Source: Phyllobacterium calauticae (GTDB lineage: Bacteria; Pseudomonadota; Alphaproteobacteria; Rhizobiales; Rhizobiaceae). Taken from it: a stretch of 64,000 bases of DNA. Positions 1-9,571 of this stretch are shown here, piece by piece; positions within the stretch are counted from its first letter, which is position 1; every line of letters begins with the position of its first letter. Below the pieces are notes generated by a model. The model was given only the letters and a program-made list of their open reading frames with translations, did no database searches and was not told where the DNA came from. The position numbers were made by a program, and so were the translations under genes. The stretch lies in contig NZ_JAGENB010000001.1 of NCBI RefSeq assembly GCF_019991125.1, positions 558,001 through 622,000 of the forward strand, given 5' to 3'.

Positions 1-35
1 TCCCCAAGCCTATAGACAACAGAGCTGACGTTCCC

Positions 36-1322
36 ATGAGCCGTATTGCCGATCTGAACAGTGACGATTTCGCCGCCCTGCGCCAAAAGACTTTGAAAGA
101 ATACGAGGCCTTCCGTGCCCGTGGACTGAAAATCGACATGACCCGCGGCAAACCGAGCCCCGAGCAATTGGCGCTCGCCAACGGCATGTTGACCCTGCCC
201 GGCAATGGCGATCACTTCAGCGAAGCCGGTGAAGATGCCCGCAATTACGGCAATCTGCAGGGACTGGCGGAAGTGCGCACGCTGTTCGCGCCGACGCTCG
301 GCACCTCGCCGGATCGGATCGTTGTCGGTGACAATTCCAGTCTGGCACTGATGCACGACTGCCTGCTCTGGGCCTGGGTCAAGGGCGTTCCCGGCGGCAC
401 TGAACCCTGGCAGAAGACGGAAGCCCCGGCTTTCATCTGCCCGGTGCCCGGCTATGACCGGCATTTCTCCATTCTGGAGGAATACGGCATCCGCATGCTG
501 CCCGTACCGCTCAAGGGCGATGGGCCTGACATGGACATGGTCGAGAAACTCGCTGCCGATCCGAGCGTCAAGGGCATGTGGTGCGTGCCGAAATACTCGA
601 ACCCGTCGGGCGAAACCTATTCCGACGCGGTGATCGAACGTCTTGCCGCGATGAAAACCGGTGCTCCTGATTTCCGCCTGTTCTGGGACAATGCCTATGC
701 GGTGCATCATCTCACGGAAACCGAGCATCAGATCCCGGATATTCTCGACCTGTGCGAAAATGCCGGACATCCCGACCGCGCCTTTGTCTTCGCCTCCACG
801 TCCAAGGTAACGCTGGCGGGTGCCGGCCTTGCCTTCTTCGCCTCGTCAGCAGCCAATGTGCGCTGGTACCTTGCCAGCGCCAGCAAGCGGACAATCGGAC
901 CGGACAAGCTGAACCAGCTGCGGCATGTGCGATTCCTCAAGAACGAGGACGGCATACGCAAGCATATGGCGGCGCATCGCGCCCTGATCGCGCCGAAATT
1001 CGACATGGTCAACGAAGCCCTGGAAAAGCGCCTCGCCGGCACGGGCGTCGCCGAATGGTCGAAGCCGCAGGGCGGCTATTTCATCTGCGTCGATGCTATG
1101 GAAGGCACGGCCAAGCATGTGGTCGAACTGGCCAAGCAGGCAGGGGTGACCTTGACGCCGGCAGGATCGACCTCACCGCACGGCAAGGACCCGCATGACC
1201 GCACATTGCGGCTGGCGCCGACATTCCCTTCCCTGCAGGAAGTGGAACTGGCCTCGCAGGGTATCGCGCTGTGCATTCTGCTGGCGGCACTGGAAAAGCT
1301 GCATTCGGCCCGGAATGGCTGA
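36..1322 (+). CDS. PLP-dependent aminotransferase, class I fold (aspartate aminotransferase-like, type 1c)
   Basis: A 428-aa cytosolic fold-type I aminotransferase. Visible marks are MTRGKPS at 35-41, typical of the PF12897-type branch, WDNAYAVHH at 217-225 (Asp218 should contact the PLP pyridine nitrogen), STSKVTLAG with the Schiff-base Lys257, and LRLAPTFP, whose Arg392 should bind the substrate carboxylate. It is full length and begins with ATG, without an obvious Shine-Dalgarno sequence. It is transcribed alone and converges on the MBL-fold gene, with only 3 bp between the two stops. Aspartate or alanine as amino donor is plausible from the family; the real substrate cannot be read from the sequence. 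Confidence 0.9.
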   Translation: MSRIADLNSDDFAALRQKTLKEYEAFRARGLKIDMTRGKPSPEQLALANGMLTLPGNGDHFSEAGEDARNYGNLQGLAEVRTLFAPTLGTSPDRIVVGDNSSLALMHDCLLWAWVKGVPGGTEPWQKTEAPAFICPVPGYDRHFSILEEYGIRMLPVPLKGDGPDMDMVEKLAADPSVKGMWCVPKYSNPSGETYSDAVIERLAAMKTGAPDFRLFWDNAYAVHHLTETEHQIPDILDLCENAGHPDRAFVFASTSKVTLAGAGLAFFASSAANVRWYLASASKRTIGPDKLNQLRHVRFLKNEDGIRKHMAAHRALIAPKFDMVNEALEKRLAGTGVAEWSKPQGGYFICVDAMEGTAKHVVELAKQAGVTLTPAGSTSPHGKDPHDRTLRLAPTFPSLQEVELASQGIALCILLAALEKLHSARNG

Positions 1323-1325
1323 TGT

Positions 1326-2177
1326 CTAAAGCGGGATGACCAGACCGTCGCGGCCGATGGTCAAACGGCCATCCCACTTGCCATCCAGAGCTTTAATCCA
1401 GTCGGCTTCGTCGAATTGCGGATCGTCGGCGGGAATGAGGTGGTGCAGCACAAGATGCTTCACCTCGGCGGCCGCCGCGATCCGCGCGGCATCTTCAACC
1501 AGCGTATGGCTGGCGAGAAGATGTTCTTTGAGGCGGGCGCCGTTGCCCGTCCGCGCGACGAGACGGTCCACGCCTTCCGGCAGCATCGCTTCATGCACGA
1601 GGATATCGCTCCCCCGGGCAAAACCGGCCAGTGGCGGGAAATAGGCCGTATCCGCCGAAAAGACGATGGATTTGCCTGATGCTTCGATCTTCAGCGCAAA
1701 ACAATCGACAACCGGCGGGTGATCGACGCGCAAGGCGGTGATCGTCAGGCTCGCGCCCTGATAGACCAAACCATCGGCGAAGACCTGCAGATCGACAAGA
1801 TCGCGCAGATCGGGCCGCCCCTCGTCCTCGATGCGCAGATCAATGTCGTAGCGCATGGATTGCAGGAAGCCTGACCAGTAGTCTTCAATTCCGGCCGGGC
1901 CGTAGACCGTGATTTTGTGCGCCAGCCCCGACGTCCATGCCGTATGCACGAGCGGGCCGAATTCGAGCACATGGTCGGAATGCAGATGCGTGATCAGGAT
2001 CATATCCAGATCCTTGAGTGACAGATCCGCATTGACCAAGGCCCGGGTGACGCCAAGGCCGCAATCGATGACGATCCGCCGTCCGGATATGTCCAGCAGC
2101 GACGATGTCGGCGACGGGCCGCCCGGACGGATTGCCGGGCCACCCTTGGTTCCAAGCAGGACGAGCCTGTCGGCCAT
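1326..2177 (-). CDS. MBL-fold metal-dependent hydrolase (RNase Z/arylsulfatase-like branch)
   Basis: A 283-aa metallo-beta-lactamase-fold protein. The metal motif HLHSDH lies at 64-69, after the N-terminal strand region ending DCGLG (38-42). A later Asp in VFSADTAYFPP and the histidine in LVLHHLIP near the C-terminus fit the remaining zinc ligands. There is no signal peptide, so it is probably cytosolic. It starts 2 bp after the stop of the glutaryl-CoA dehydrogenase gene and is almost certainly co-transcribed with it. The family includes RNase Z, arylsulfatases and lactonases; the overall pattern resembles the RNase Z-like group, but the substrate is unknown. Confidence 0.85.
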   Translation of the reverse strand: MADRLVLLGTKGGPAIRPGGPSPTSSLLDISGRRIVIDCGLGVTRALVNADLSLKDLDMILITHLHSDHVLEFGPLVHTAWTSGLAHKITVYGPAGIEDYWSGFLQSMRYDIDLRIEDEGRPDLRDLVDLQVFADGLVYQGASLTITALRVDHPPVVDCFALKIEASGKSIVFSADTAYFPPLAGFARGSDILVHEAMLPEGVDRLVARTGNGARLKEHLLASHTLVEDAARIAAAAEVKHLVLHHLIPADDPQFDEADWIKALDGKWDGRLTIGRDGLVIPL

Positions 2178-2179
2178 TC

Positions 2180-3370
2180 CTAGAAGAATGCCTGAATGCC
2201 GGTCTGGGCGCGCCCGAGAATGAGCGCGTGCACATCGTGCGTGCCCTCATAGGTGTTGACCGTTTCAAGGTTCTGCGCATGGCGCATCACGTGATAGCCG
2301 ATCTGGATGCCGTTGCCGCCATGCATGTCACGGGCAACGCGGGCAATATCCAGCGCCTTGCCGCAATTGTTGCGCTTGACCAGACTGATCATCTCCGGTG
2401 CCATCCGGTCTTCATCCATGAGGCGCCCGACCCGCAGGCTCGCCTGCAGGCCCAGCGCGATTTCCGTCTGCATGTCAGCAAATTTCTTCTGGAACAGCTG
2501 GGTGGCCGCCAGCGGCTTGCCGAACTGCTTGCGGTCGAGACCATATTGCACCGTGCGCTGCCAGCAATCTTCCGCGGCCCCCATCACACCCCAGGAAATG
2601 CCGTAACGGGCACGGTTGAGGCAGCCGAACGGCCCCTTGAGGCCTGAAACATTGGGAAGAAGGTGTTCTTCGCCGACGACAACGCCGTCCATGACGACTT
2701 CGCCGGTGATCGACGCGCGCAATGACAATTTGCCGCCGATCTTCGGAGCGGAAAGCCCCTTCATGCCCTTCTCGAGCACGAAGCCGCGAATCTGGCCGTC
2801 ATGCGCATCGGACTTGGCCCAGATCACGAAGACGTCGGCGATGGGTGAATTGGAAATCCACATTTTTGAACCGGAAATCCGGTAGCCATCGGCAACCTTC
2901 TCGGCGCGTGTCTTCATACCGGCGGGATCGGAACCAGCATCGGGCTCCGTCAGGCCAAAGCAGCCGATCCACTCGCCCGAAGCCAGCTTCGGCAGATATT
3001 TCTTGCGCTGTTCTTCCGAGCCATAGGCGTAGATGGGATACATGACCAGCGAGGACTGCACGCTCATCATCGAGCGATAGCCGCTGTCGACACGCTCGAC
3101 TTCACGTGCAACCAGACCATAGGCGACATAGGACGCACCGGCGGTGCCGTATTCTTCCGGCAACGTGACGCCCAGAAGCCCGGCCTCGCCCATCATGCGG
3201 AAAAGCGCCGGATCAGTCTTTTCCTCAAGATAGGCTTCCTCGATACGCGGTGCCAGCTCTCCCTGCGCGAAGGCGCGCGCACTGTCCCGGATCATCCGTT
3301 CGTCTTCGGTCAACTGATCTTCCAGCAGAAACGGATCCGTCCAGACAAAGGAAGCTTTGGAATGCGCCAT
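2180..3370 (-). CDS. gcdH: glutaryl-CoA dehydrogenase
   Basis: A 396-aa acyl-CoA dehydrogenase that should oxidise and decarboxylate glutaryl-CoA to crotonyl-CoA during lysine and tryptophan breakdown, using FAD. Acyl-CoA dehydrogenase marks include [13 protein letters not shown] and [19 protein letters not shown]. The C-terminal [20 protein letters not shown] is characteristic of glutaryl-CoA dehydrogenases, with catalytic Glu375. Length matches the family. The ATG start is preceded by GGAGG-like sequence (TGGAGGAAAT on the coding strand). It heads a two-gene unit with the MBL hydrolase downstream and is divergent from mutL. Confidence 0.92.
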   Translation of the reverse strand: MAHSKASFVWTDPFLLEDQLTEDERMIRDSARAFAQGELAPRIEEAYLEEKTDPALFRMMGEAGLLGVTLPEEYGTAGASYVAYGLVAREVERVDSGYRSMMSVQSSLVMYPIYAYGSEEQRKKYLPKLASGEWIGCFGLTEPDAGSDPAGMKTRAEKVADGYRISGSKMWISNSPIADVFVIWAKSDAHDGQIRGFVLEKGMKGLSAPKIGGKLSLRASITGEVVMDGVVVGEEHLLPNVSGLKGPFGCLNRARYGISWGVMGAAEDCWQRTVQYGLDRKQFGKPLAATQLFQKKFADMQTEIALGLQASLRVGRLMDEDRMAPEMISLVKRNNCGKALDIARVARDMHGGNGIQIGYHVMRHAQNLETVNTYEGTHDVHALILGRAQTGIQAFF

Positions 3371-3510
3371 GTAATTTCCTCCATAATGCTTTTCCCAGAC
3401 CTAGCACCAAAATCGCGTCGATGACCAGATAGTTTTGGCTTAAAATATATTCCGGTGCGCTTTGGCAGCGAACAATTTCCGTCGCCGGACGAATCCCCTA
3501 TATGTATGGC

Positions 3511-5370
3511 ATGGCCATCAAACAGCTTACCGAAACCATCATCAACCAGATCGCTGCGGGTGAAGTCATCGAACGCCCCGCAAGCGTGGTGAAGGAGCTT
3601 GTCGAAAACGCCATCGATGCCGGGGCAACCCGCATCGAAGTGGTGACGGCGGGCGGCGGCAAGAACCTCATCCGCATCACCGACAATGGATCGGGCATCC
3701 CATCGGATGAACTGACGCTGGCCGTTTCGCGCCATTGCACATCGAAACTGACGGATGACGTGCATGATATCCGGGCGCTGGGGTTTCGCGGCGAGGCCCT
3801 GCCCTCCATCGGCTCGGTCTCGCGCCTGTCGGTCAAATCCCGCACGGCACAGGCCGATTCCGGTTTTGAGATCAGCGTGCATGGCGGCCATATGGACGGA
3901 CCGCGCCCGGCGGCGATGAACAACGGCACGATTGCCGAGGTGCGCGATCTGTTCTTTGCTACACCCGCGCGCCTGAAATTCATGAAGACCGACCGGGCTG
4001 AGGCCTCCGCCATCAGCGATATCGTCAAGCGGGTTGCCATTGCCTTCCCGCATATCCGCTTTTCCCTGGCGGGCAGCGACCGCACGCCGCTCGAGCTTGC
4101 GGCGACGGGCATTGGCTCCGCCGGCATGCTGGAACGGATTTCGCAGGTGCTGGGCAGGGAATTCCCGGAGAACGCGCTTGCCATCGACGCCGAGCGTGAC
4201 GGAGTGCGTCTGACCGGGTTTGCCGGGATACCGGCCTTCAACCGCGGCAACAGCCTGCATCAGTTTGCCTATGTCAACGGCCGGCCGGTGCGCGACAAGC
4301 AGATATGGGGCGCCATCCGCGGCGCCTATGCGGATGTGATCTCGCGCGACCGGCACCCGGTCGTGGTGCTGTTCCTCAACCTCGATCCGGCGCTGGTCGA
4401 CGTCAATGTGCATCCGGCCAAGGCCGATGTGCGCTTCCGCGATCCGGGCCTGGTGCGCGGGCTGATCGTCGGTGCGATCCGCCAGGCGCTCGGCCAGTCC
4501 GGCATTCGCGCTGCCACCAGCGGGGCGGAAGCCATGCTGCAGTCCTTCCGGCTCGGCGGAGCGGAGCCTTTGCGCCCGGCCCAACCGGCACCGCACTGGC
4601 AGGGTTCGCCGTCGGTCAACCAGAACTATACAACCCAGCAGTCTGCCTTTCGTCCCATCACACCGGACCCGGCACCATCCCATGCGGGCAACGGATTTGC
4701 GGAACCGCTACGCGGCTTCCTGGCTGAAGCGGACGTGCTGGCCACCGATACGCGGGCAAGCACTGCAGAGGTGCCGCAAGCCCTGCTGGCCGCGCCGCTC
4801 GGCGCTGCACGCGCGCAGATACATGCGAACTACATCGTCTCGCAGACGGAAGACAGTCTCATCATCGTCGATCAGCACGCCGCGCATGAGCGGCTTGTCT
4901 ACGAGGCATTGAAGACGGCGCTGCATTCAAGGCCCCTGCCCGCGCAGATGCTGCTCATTCCCGAGATCGTCGATCTGCCGGAAGAGGACGTGGAGCGGCT
5001 GGTGGCCCATGCGGAAACCCTGTTGCGCTTCGGTCTGGGCGTGGAGGCCTTCGGTCCCGGTGCGGTCGCCGTGCGGGAAACCCCGTCCATGCTGGGCGAG
5101 ATCGACGTGCAGCAGCTCATCCGCGACCTCGCAGACGAGATTGCCGAACACGATACATCCGACGGTTTGAAGGCCATTCTCGACCATGTTGCCGCCACGA
5201 TGGCCTGCCATGGCTCCGTGCGTTCCGGCCGGCGGCTGAAGCCGGACGAGATGAACGCACTGTTGCGCCAGATGGAAGACACGCCCGGCTCAGGCACGTG
5301 CAATCACGGCCGGCCCACCTACATCGAACTGAAGCTCACGGATATCGAGCGGCTTTTCGGCAGGCGCTGA
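3511..5370 (+). CDS. mutL: DNA mismatch repair protein MutL
   Basis: MutL links MutS mismatch recognition to downstream repair. The N-terminal GHKL ATPase is clear: [20 protein letters not shown], then DNGSGI and [12 protein letters not shown]. The dimerisation region carries DQHAAHERL. The C-terminal end has [13 protein letters not shown] and CNHGRPT, which are typical of endonuclease-type MutL proteins. The length of about 619 aa is normal for alphaproteobacteria. The start was placed at the second ATG, giving [13 protein letters not shown], because homologues begin there; an in-frame ATG 9 bp upstream (3502) is the alternative. Neither start has a strong Shine-Dalgarno sequence. Confidence 0.96.
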   Translation: MAIKQLTETIINQIAAGEVIERPASVVKELVENAIDAGATRIEVVTAGGGKNLIRITDNGSGIPSDELTLAVSRHCTSKLTDDVHDIRALGFRGEALPSIGSVSRLSVKSRTAQADSGFEISVHGGHMDGPRPAAMNNGTIAEVRDLFFATPARLKFMKTDRAEASAISDIVKRVAIAFPHIRFSLAGSDRTPLELAATGIGSAGMLERISQVLGREFPENALAIDAERDGVRLTGFAGIPAFNRGNSLHQFAYVNGRPVRDKQIWGAIRGAYADVISRDRHPVVVLFLNLDPALVDVNVHPAKADVRFRDPGLVRGLIVGAIRQALGQSGIRAATSGAEAMLQSFRLGGAEPLRPAQPAPHWQGSPSVNQNYTTQQSAFRPITPDPAPSHAGNGFAEPLRGFLAEADVLATDTRASTAEVPQALLAAPLGAARAQIHANYIVSQTEDSLIIVDQHAAHERLVYEALKTALHSRPLPAQMLLIPEIVDLPEEDVERLVAHAETLLRFGLGVEAFGPGAVAVRETPSMLGEIDVQQLIRDLADEIAEHDTSDGLKAILDHVAATMACHGSVRSGRRLKPDEMNALLRQMEDTPGSGTCNHGRPTYIELKLTDIERLFGRR

Positions 5371-5436
5371 CGTCTTGACCCGCGGGGCATCTGCCGCCTA
5401 AATGAGCTGACGAAAAGAATTGGAAACCACCGGACA

Positions 5437-5673
5437 ATGAACAGGTTTGAAGGCCCCGGCTCACGCGAAGCCAAGATACGCTACCTCGACGGCGACTTTC
5501 AGGTCCTGTCGCCGGGCTCCTACGTGCTCTGCGCCGTGACGTCGGAAAAGATCGCGCTGGATGAACTGCGGTACTGGAGCGTTGCCCGCCAGGAAGCCTA
5601 TGCGGATGCAACGATTTCGCTTGAGCGCGAGCTTGAAATGAACCCATCGCTGCGCCAGCGCAGCAAGGCCTGA
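5437..5673 (+). CDS. DUF2093 domain-containing protein
   Basis: A 78-aa soluble protein of the small DUF2093 family, which is confined largely to alphaproteobacteria and has no assigned role. The family pattern is seen in KIRYLDGDFQVLSPGSYVLCAVT followed by ELRYWSVARQEAYADA. The segment is short, mildly charged and has no signal peptide or membrane segment. It ends 3 bp before the GTG start of the lipoprotein gene, so the two genes are likely expressed together. Confidence 0.85.
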   Translation: MNRFEGPGSREAKIRYLDGDFQVLSPGSYVLCAVTSEKIALDELRYWSVARQEAYADATISLERELEMNPSLRQRSKA

Positions 5674-5676
5674 CCG

Positions 5677-6132
5677 GTGATCAATCGCCGGTCCACGCTT
5701 TTGGCCCTTGCCGCGACCGCGCTTCTGGCCGGCGGCTGCACCACGATGGGTGCCAAACGCGAACCGGCCTATAGCGGACCGACCAAGACGATCAAGGGCT
5801 ATCTGCGCGGCTCGCCGCTGGCACGGCTTTCACCAAGCTCCCTCGTTTACATCACCGCCTATGATGCGACCAACGGCAACTCCAAACCCATGCCGGTGAT
5901 CGGCGAGACAAGCTTCACGCTGGGCCGCAGCGGCTATTTCCCCATTGCCTACGAGATTGAAATCCCGGCGGCGAAATCGGCGCCGAAGGTAGCCCTGTCA
6001 GTGCAGATCGGCACGCCAGGGCGAATCCTCTTTGCAAATGACCGGCAATACAGCCAGACAACCGGCCGCTCCATGGATATATCCATGGGTGAAACGCCGC
6101 CACGCATACGCAACTTCCGCCGCGGATTATAG
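5677..6132 (+). CDS. YbaY-like outer-membrane lipoprotein
   Basis: A 151-aa putative lipoprotein. The N-terminus has basic residues (NRRS), a hydrophobic stretch and a lipobox LAGGC with Cys21 as the lipidation site. The mature part (KTIKGYLRGSPLARLSPSSLVYITAYDATNG and the following IPAAKSAPKVALSVQI) resembles the YbaY/YscW lipoprotein family (PF09619), described as type III secretion pilotin-like, though most members sit in strains without such a system. The start codon is GTG at 5677, 3 bp after the DUF2093 stop. It converges on lpxK and the two coding regions overlap by 6 bp (6127-6132). Confidence 0.8.
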   Translation: MINRRSTLLALAATALLAGGCTTMGAKREPAYSGPTKTIKGYLRGSPLARLSPSSLVYITAYDATNGNSKPMPVIGETSFTLGRSGYFPIAYEIEIPAAKSAPKVALSVQIGTPGRILFANDRQYSQTTGRSMDISMGETPPRIRNFRRGL

Positions 6133-7158
6133 GCGCCGGATCGTTCGCAGGCGCGCCCTTTCCCGGGTTTCACTGATGACGCGCGATACGGTCCGCGGGT
6201 GCGCAAAAACCAGCTCCACATCCAGCACCTGCGTTCTCGCGGCGAATGCCCTGGCGGTTTCGCTGCCATCGAGCAGGCGGACATGATCCTTCGCCGTGGT
6301 GATCAGGGTCAAACCGTCCGCATCGGCACTTTTGAGGAGATCGGCGATTTCCTCGTCCGTATAGGGATGGTGATCCGGAAAGGGACGTGCCTCTTTGATC
6401 GTTCCACCGGCTTCTTCCAGCGTGCGGAAGAACTTCGCGGGATCGCCAATGCCGGCAAAGGCGAGCAGCGGTTTGCCCGCAACCGCAAGCGCCGCCTTGG
6501 GCCGGAGCGTGGCTTCATACACCGGCTTGGCAGCACGTGCGGCGTTCCTGACAAGCTGGTCCGCACCATTGGCCGAACCGATCTTGAGCAGGGCATCGGT
6601 GCGCACCAGCTGATCCGTCAGTGGCGCGCGCAGCGGGCCGCCGGGAATGACGTGGCCGTTGCCGATACCCCGCCCCGCATCGACGACCATGAGCGCATAG
6701 TCGAAATGCAGGCGGGCACTCTGGAACCCGTCATCCATGATGATGAAATCGCATCCCGCCGCCTGCAGTGCAGTGGCCCCGGCAAACCGGTCGGCGCAGA
6801 CAACCACCGGCGCATGGCGGGCAAGCAGCATGGGTTCATCGCCGACATGCCGGGCGCTGTCGTGATCGGGATCGACCCGGTGCAGTCCGGAGAAGGCGCC
6901 GCCATAACCGCGCGAGACAATGCCAGGTTTGAGACCAGCGGCAACAGCGGCCTGCGCAAAGGCAATGGACGTCGGGGTCTTGCCCGCGCCCCCAACGGTG
7001 AAATTTCCGATGCAAAGCACCGGCACCAACACGGCAGGCGGCTTGGCGCGGCGGATGCGCCGTCCGGCAACCATACCGTAAATCTTTGACAGGGGGCTGA
7101 GGGCCCGCGCGCGCCAATCCGGCTTTTCCCACCAGAAAGGAGGCGCTTCGCTGGTCAT
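6127..7158 (-). CDS. lpxK: tetraacyldisaccharide 4'-kinase LpxK
   Basis: LpxK phosphorylates the 4' position of the lipid A disaccharide at the inner membrane face. The 343-aa protein has a P-loop GNFTVGGAGKTP at 51-62 and the family-typical IVSRGYGG, GDEPMLLA and DDGFQSARLHFD, the last near the second metal/ATP site. Its start overlaps the waaA stop as ATGA, so it is the last gene of the minus-strand operon pmbA/TldD-cysQ-DUF4170-acyltransferase-waaA-lpxK. Its 3' end overlaps the lipoprotein gene on the other strand by 6 bp. Confidence 0.95.
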   Translation of the reverse strand: MTSEAPPFWWEKPDWRARALSPLSKIYGMVAGRRIRRAKPPAVLVPVLCIGNFTVGGAGKTPTSIAFAQAAVAAGLKPGIVSRGYGGAFSGLHRVDPDHDSARHVGDEPMLLARHAPVVVCADRFAGATALQAAGCDFIIMDDGFQSARLHFDYALMVVDAGRGIGNGHVIPGGPLRAPLTDQLVRTDALLKIGSANGADQLVRNAARAAKPVYEATLRPKAALAVAGKPLLAFAGIGDPAKFFRTLEEAGGTIKEARPFPDHHPYTDEEIADLLKSADADGLTLITTAKDHVRLLDGSETARAFAARTQVLDVELVFAHPRTVSRVISETRERARLRTIRRL

Positions 7159-8477
7159 TTCCAGCCACCTTCACGCGCGCTCAACCGCGCCTTCAGCACC
7201 AAGGGCTGGATGAAGGGCTCGAGCGCCGTCATGGTCAGATCAAGCGAACCGCGCATGTCCTCGACCGTCTTCGTTCCCGCATCAATCATCACCTGGCGTT
7301 CAGCGGGATTGTTGAAGAGGTAGTTGACGGCCCCAGCCAGCATGTCCTTGTCGCGGATGAGCTTGGCCGCGCCATTCTTGATCAGGCGCTGGTAGGAATC
7401 GCGGAAATTCTGCACGTTGCGGCCCGAAAGGATTGCCGTCTTCAACATGGCGGGCTCCAGCGGATTCTGGCCGCCCTGCGCCATGAGCGACCGCCCGACA
7501 AAGGCGATTTCCGTCAGCCGCAGATACAGGCCCATCTCGCCGATCGTATCGCCGAGATAGATGTCGGTATCCGGCGCGATGACATCGCCGCGGCTGCGCA
7601 ATGCCACCTTCATGCCGAGCTTTTCGATTTCTTCGGCAATTGCCGGGGCGCGGTCGGGGTGACGCGGCACGATGATCGTCAGGAGGTCGCGATGCCTGAC
7701 CTTCAGCATGTGATGAACCTGTGCGACGACATCTTCCTCACCCTGATGGGTGGAAATCGCTGCCCAGGTCTTGCGCTTGCCGATCTGCCTCTGCAGAGCC
7801 TCGAGTTCCGACTCCACGACCGGCGGGATTGCGGTGTCGACTTTGAGATTGCCCGATACCGTGACCGGACGGGCTCCGAGCGCGCGGAACCGTTCGCCGT
7901 CAATGTCGGACTGGGCCACCACATGGGCGAGATTTTCAAACAGCGCTTCGGCGATGGACGGCCGTTTCTGCCAGGCAGCAAAGGATTTGTCGGACAGGCG
8001 GCCATTGACCAGAACCTGCGGCACCCGCCGCAGTCCCAGTTCAAGAATGGTCATCGGCCAGATCTCGGATTCGCAGATAACGGCGAGATCGGGCTGCCAG
8101 TGGCTGAGGAACCGGTCGACCGCCGGCTTCAGGTCGAGCGGCACATATTGATGGATGACCCGGTCACCCAGACGTTCCTGCACCATCTTGGCCGATGTCA
8201 CGGTCCCGGTGGTGAGAACGACATTGATTCCCATGTCGACGATGGTTTCAACCAGCGGCGTGACGGCAGAGGTTTCGCCGACGCTCGCCGCATGGACCCA
8301 AACCAGCGGTCCCGCCGGCCGTGCAACGCTGGCCACGCCATAACGCTCACCCTGACGTCCGCGTTCTTCCTTGCCCTTGCTGGCGCGGAAGGCGACATAG
8401 GCGCCGACAGCCGGAAAGACCATGGCACCCACCCAGCGATAGGTGCTCAGGACAATGCGCGCCCACCGTTCGCTCAT
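7155..8477 (-). CDS. waaA: 3-deoxy-D-manno-octulosonic acid (Kdo) transferase
   Basis: WaaA transfers Kdo from CMP-Kdo to lipid A precursor. This 440-aa protein has an N-terminal membrane anchor (about 12-32), then WVHAASVGE at 60-68, whose Glu68 matches the catalytic base of GT30 enzymes. CESEIWP and GQNPLEPAM, the latter part of the CMP-Kdo site, are also seen. It overlaps the upstream acyltransferase and downstream lpxK by 4 bp each, showing translational coupling. Whether it adds one or two Kdo residues cannot be told from sequence alone. Confidence 0.95.
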   Translation of the reverse strand: MSERWARIVLSTYRWVGAMVFPAVGAYVAFRASKGKEERGRQGERYGVASVARPAGPLVWVHAASVGETSAVTPLVETIVDMGINVVLTTGTVTSAKMVQERLGDRVIHQYVPLDLKPAVDRFLSHWQPDLAVICESEIWPMTILELGLRRVPQVLVNGRLSDKSFAAWQKRPSIAEALFENLAHVVAQSDIDGERFRALGARPVTVSGNLKVDTAIPPVVESELEALQRQIGKRKTWAAISTHQGEEDVVAQVHHMLKVRHRDLLTIIVPRHPDRAPAIAEEIEKLGMKVALRSRGDVIAPDTDIYLGDTIGEMGLYLRLTEIAFVGRSLMAQGGQNPLEPAMLKTAILSGRNVQNFRDSYQRLIKNGAAKLIRDKDMLAGAVNYLFNNPAERQVMIDAGTKTVEDMRGSLDLTMTALEPFIQPLVLKARLSAREGGWK

Positions 8478-9247
8478 GCCCGGCCATCCACAAGCGCCTG
8501 CACCCGTACCGTATTGGCGTTCAGGCTGGCGGTCAATTCGACACGCTTGGCTTCAAGCATTGCATCATCGGCATCCTCGGGGACAAAGATCGGGTCGCCG
8601 ACAATCAACCCTGACCTGCCGAATGGCAAGGGAATGGTTGTCTTATCCCAGCTCTTCTCGAGAATTTTCCTGCGCGACGTCATATAGCAGATGGGAATGA
8701 TCGGGCGGCCCGACAGTTTGGCAAGGAGAATGACCCCCTGACCGGAATCGCGGGGTGTCCCATGGGGAATATCAGCAATCATTGCCGCGGTCTTACCGTC
8801 CTTCAATGCCTTTTTCAGGGCGAGCAAGGCCCTTACCCCGCCCTTTTCGATGCTTTTCGTCGGCTCCCGCCCGCCGGAACCGCGGATGATCTCGACACCG
8901 AACCGTTCGGCCACCCGCGCGTTGAGTTCCGCATCCTTGCTCTTGGAGAACATGGCGGCGAAGCGCACGCCGCGCGGCATCAGAAAGGGCGCCATCAGAT
9001 GCTGGCCATGCCAGGCCACGGCAATGAACGGCTCACCGCCCCGCTTCATATCCTCCAGATCGGACGAGCCGGGCAGACGCGGGTTGGTGGCATTCACCAG
9101 CCGGAAGAACTGGGTAATCAGCCAGACCACGAGGAAGCGGACGAAACGCGACTTCGCCAGCGGGCCCCGGATGGAACGCCAAAACCGTTTCAGCACCCCG
9201 TTCTTCTTGCGGGGCGCCTTGGCGGTTGCTGTGCTGTTGTCAATCAT
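8474..9247 (-). CDS. lysophospholipid acyltransferase family protein (DUF374)
   Basis: A 257-aa membrane-anchored protein of the DUF374 (PF04028) branch of acyltransferases. A basic N-terminus precedes a hydrophobic segment at about 37-53. The core has VAWHGQHLMAPFL, then FSKSKDAELNARVAERFGVEIIRGSGGRE and MIADIPHGTPRDSGQGVILLAKLSG, the expected blocks of the family. It is placed between DUF4170 and waaA, overlapping waaA by 4 bp. This suggests a step in lipid A or phospholipid acylation coordinated with Kdo transfer, but the acyl donor and acceptor are not established. Confidence 0.85.
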   Translation of the reverse strand: MIDNSTATAKAPRKKNGVLKRFWRSIRGPLAKSRFVRFLVVWLITQFFRLVNATNPRLPGSSDLEDMKRGGEPFIAVAWHGQHLMAPFLMPRGVRFAAMFSKSKDAELNARVAERFGVEIIRGSGGREPTKSIEKGGVRALLALKKALKDGKTAAMIADIPHGTPRDSGQGVILLAKLSGRPIIPICYMTSRRKILEKSWDKTTIPLPFGRSGLIVGDPIFVPEDADDAMLEAKRVELTASLNANTVRVQALVDGRA

Positions 9248-9277
9248 GCCGTTGTCAATGCGTGACCGGAGAACCGG

Positions 9278-9526
9278 TCAGCTTGCCTTGCCCGTGTCGG
9301 GATCGAGCAATTTGTGCATGTGCACGATGAAATAGCGCATATGTGCGTTGTCGACGGTCTGCTGGGCCTTGGACTTCCAGGCGCGCTGTGCCGTTTCGAA
9401 ATTCGGGTAGATGCCGACGATATCCAGCTTTTCCAGATCGCGGAATTCAACACCGCCGAGCTTCTTCAGTTCGCCGCCAAAAACCAGGTGAAGCAACTGC
9501 TTCGGTTCTGCTGTATTTTCGCTCAT
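9278..9526 (-). CDS. DUF4170 domain-containing protein
   Basis: An 82-aa soluble protein with no signal peptide. QLLHLVFGGELKKLGGVEFRDLEKLDIVGIYPNFETA fits the DUF4170 family, a compact alphaproteobacterial family of unknown function. It lies in the lipid A/Kdo operon between cysQ and the DUF374 acyltransferase, with a 30-bp gap to the latter. This position is conserved in many rhizobial relatives as far as I recall, so a role linked to envelope assembly is a reasonable guess but only a guess. Confidence 0.82.
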   Translation of the reverse strand: MSENTAEPKQLLHLVFGGELKKLGGVEFRDLEKLDIVGIYPNFETAQRAWKSKAQQTVDNAHMRYFIVHMHKLLDPDTGKAS

Positions 9527-9571
9527 GGTCGCCCATCCGTTCAGTGATCAATCGTTGAATTTTCAGTCTGT

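Noticed and set aside
3310..4683. 457-codon open frame on the minus strand opposite mutL
   Set aside because: It lies antisense to mutL, lacks any family similarity and follows from GC-rich codon bias in mutL.
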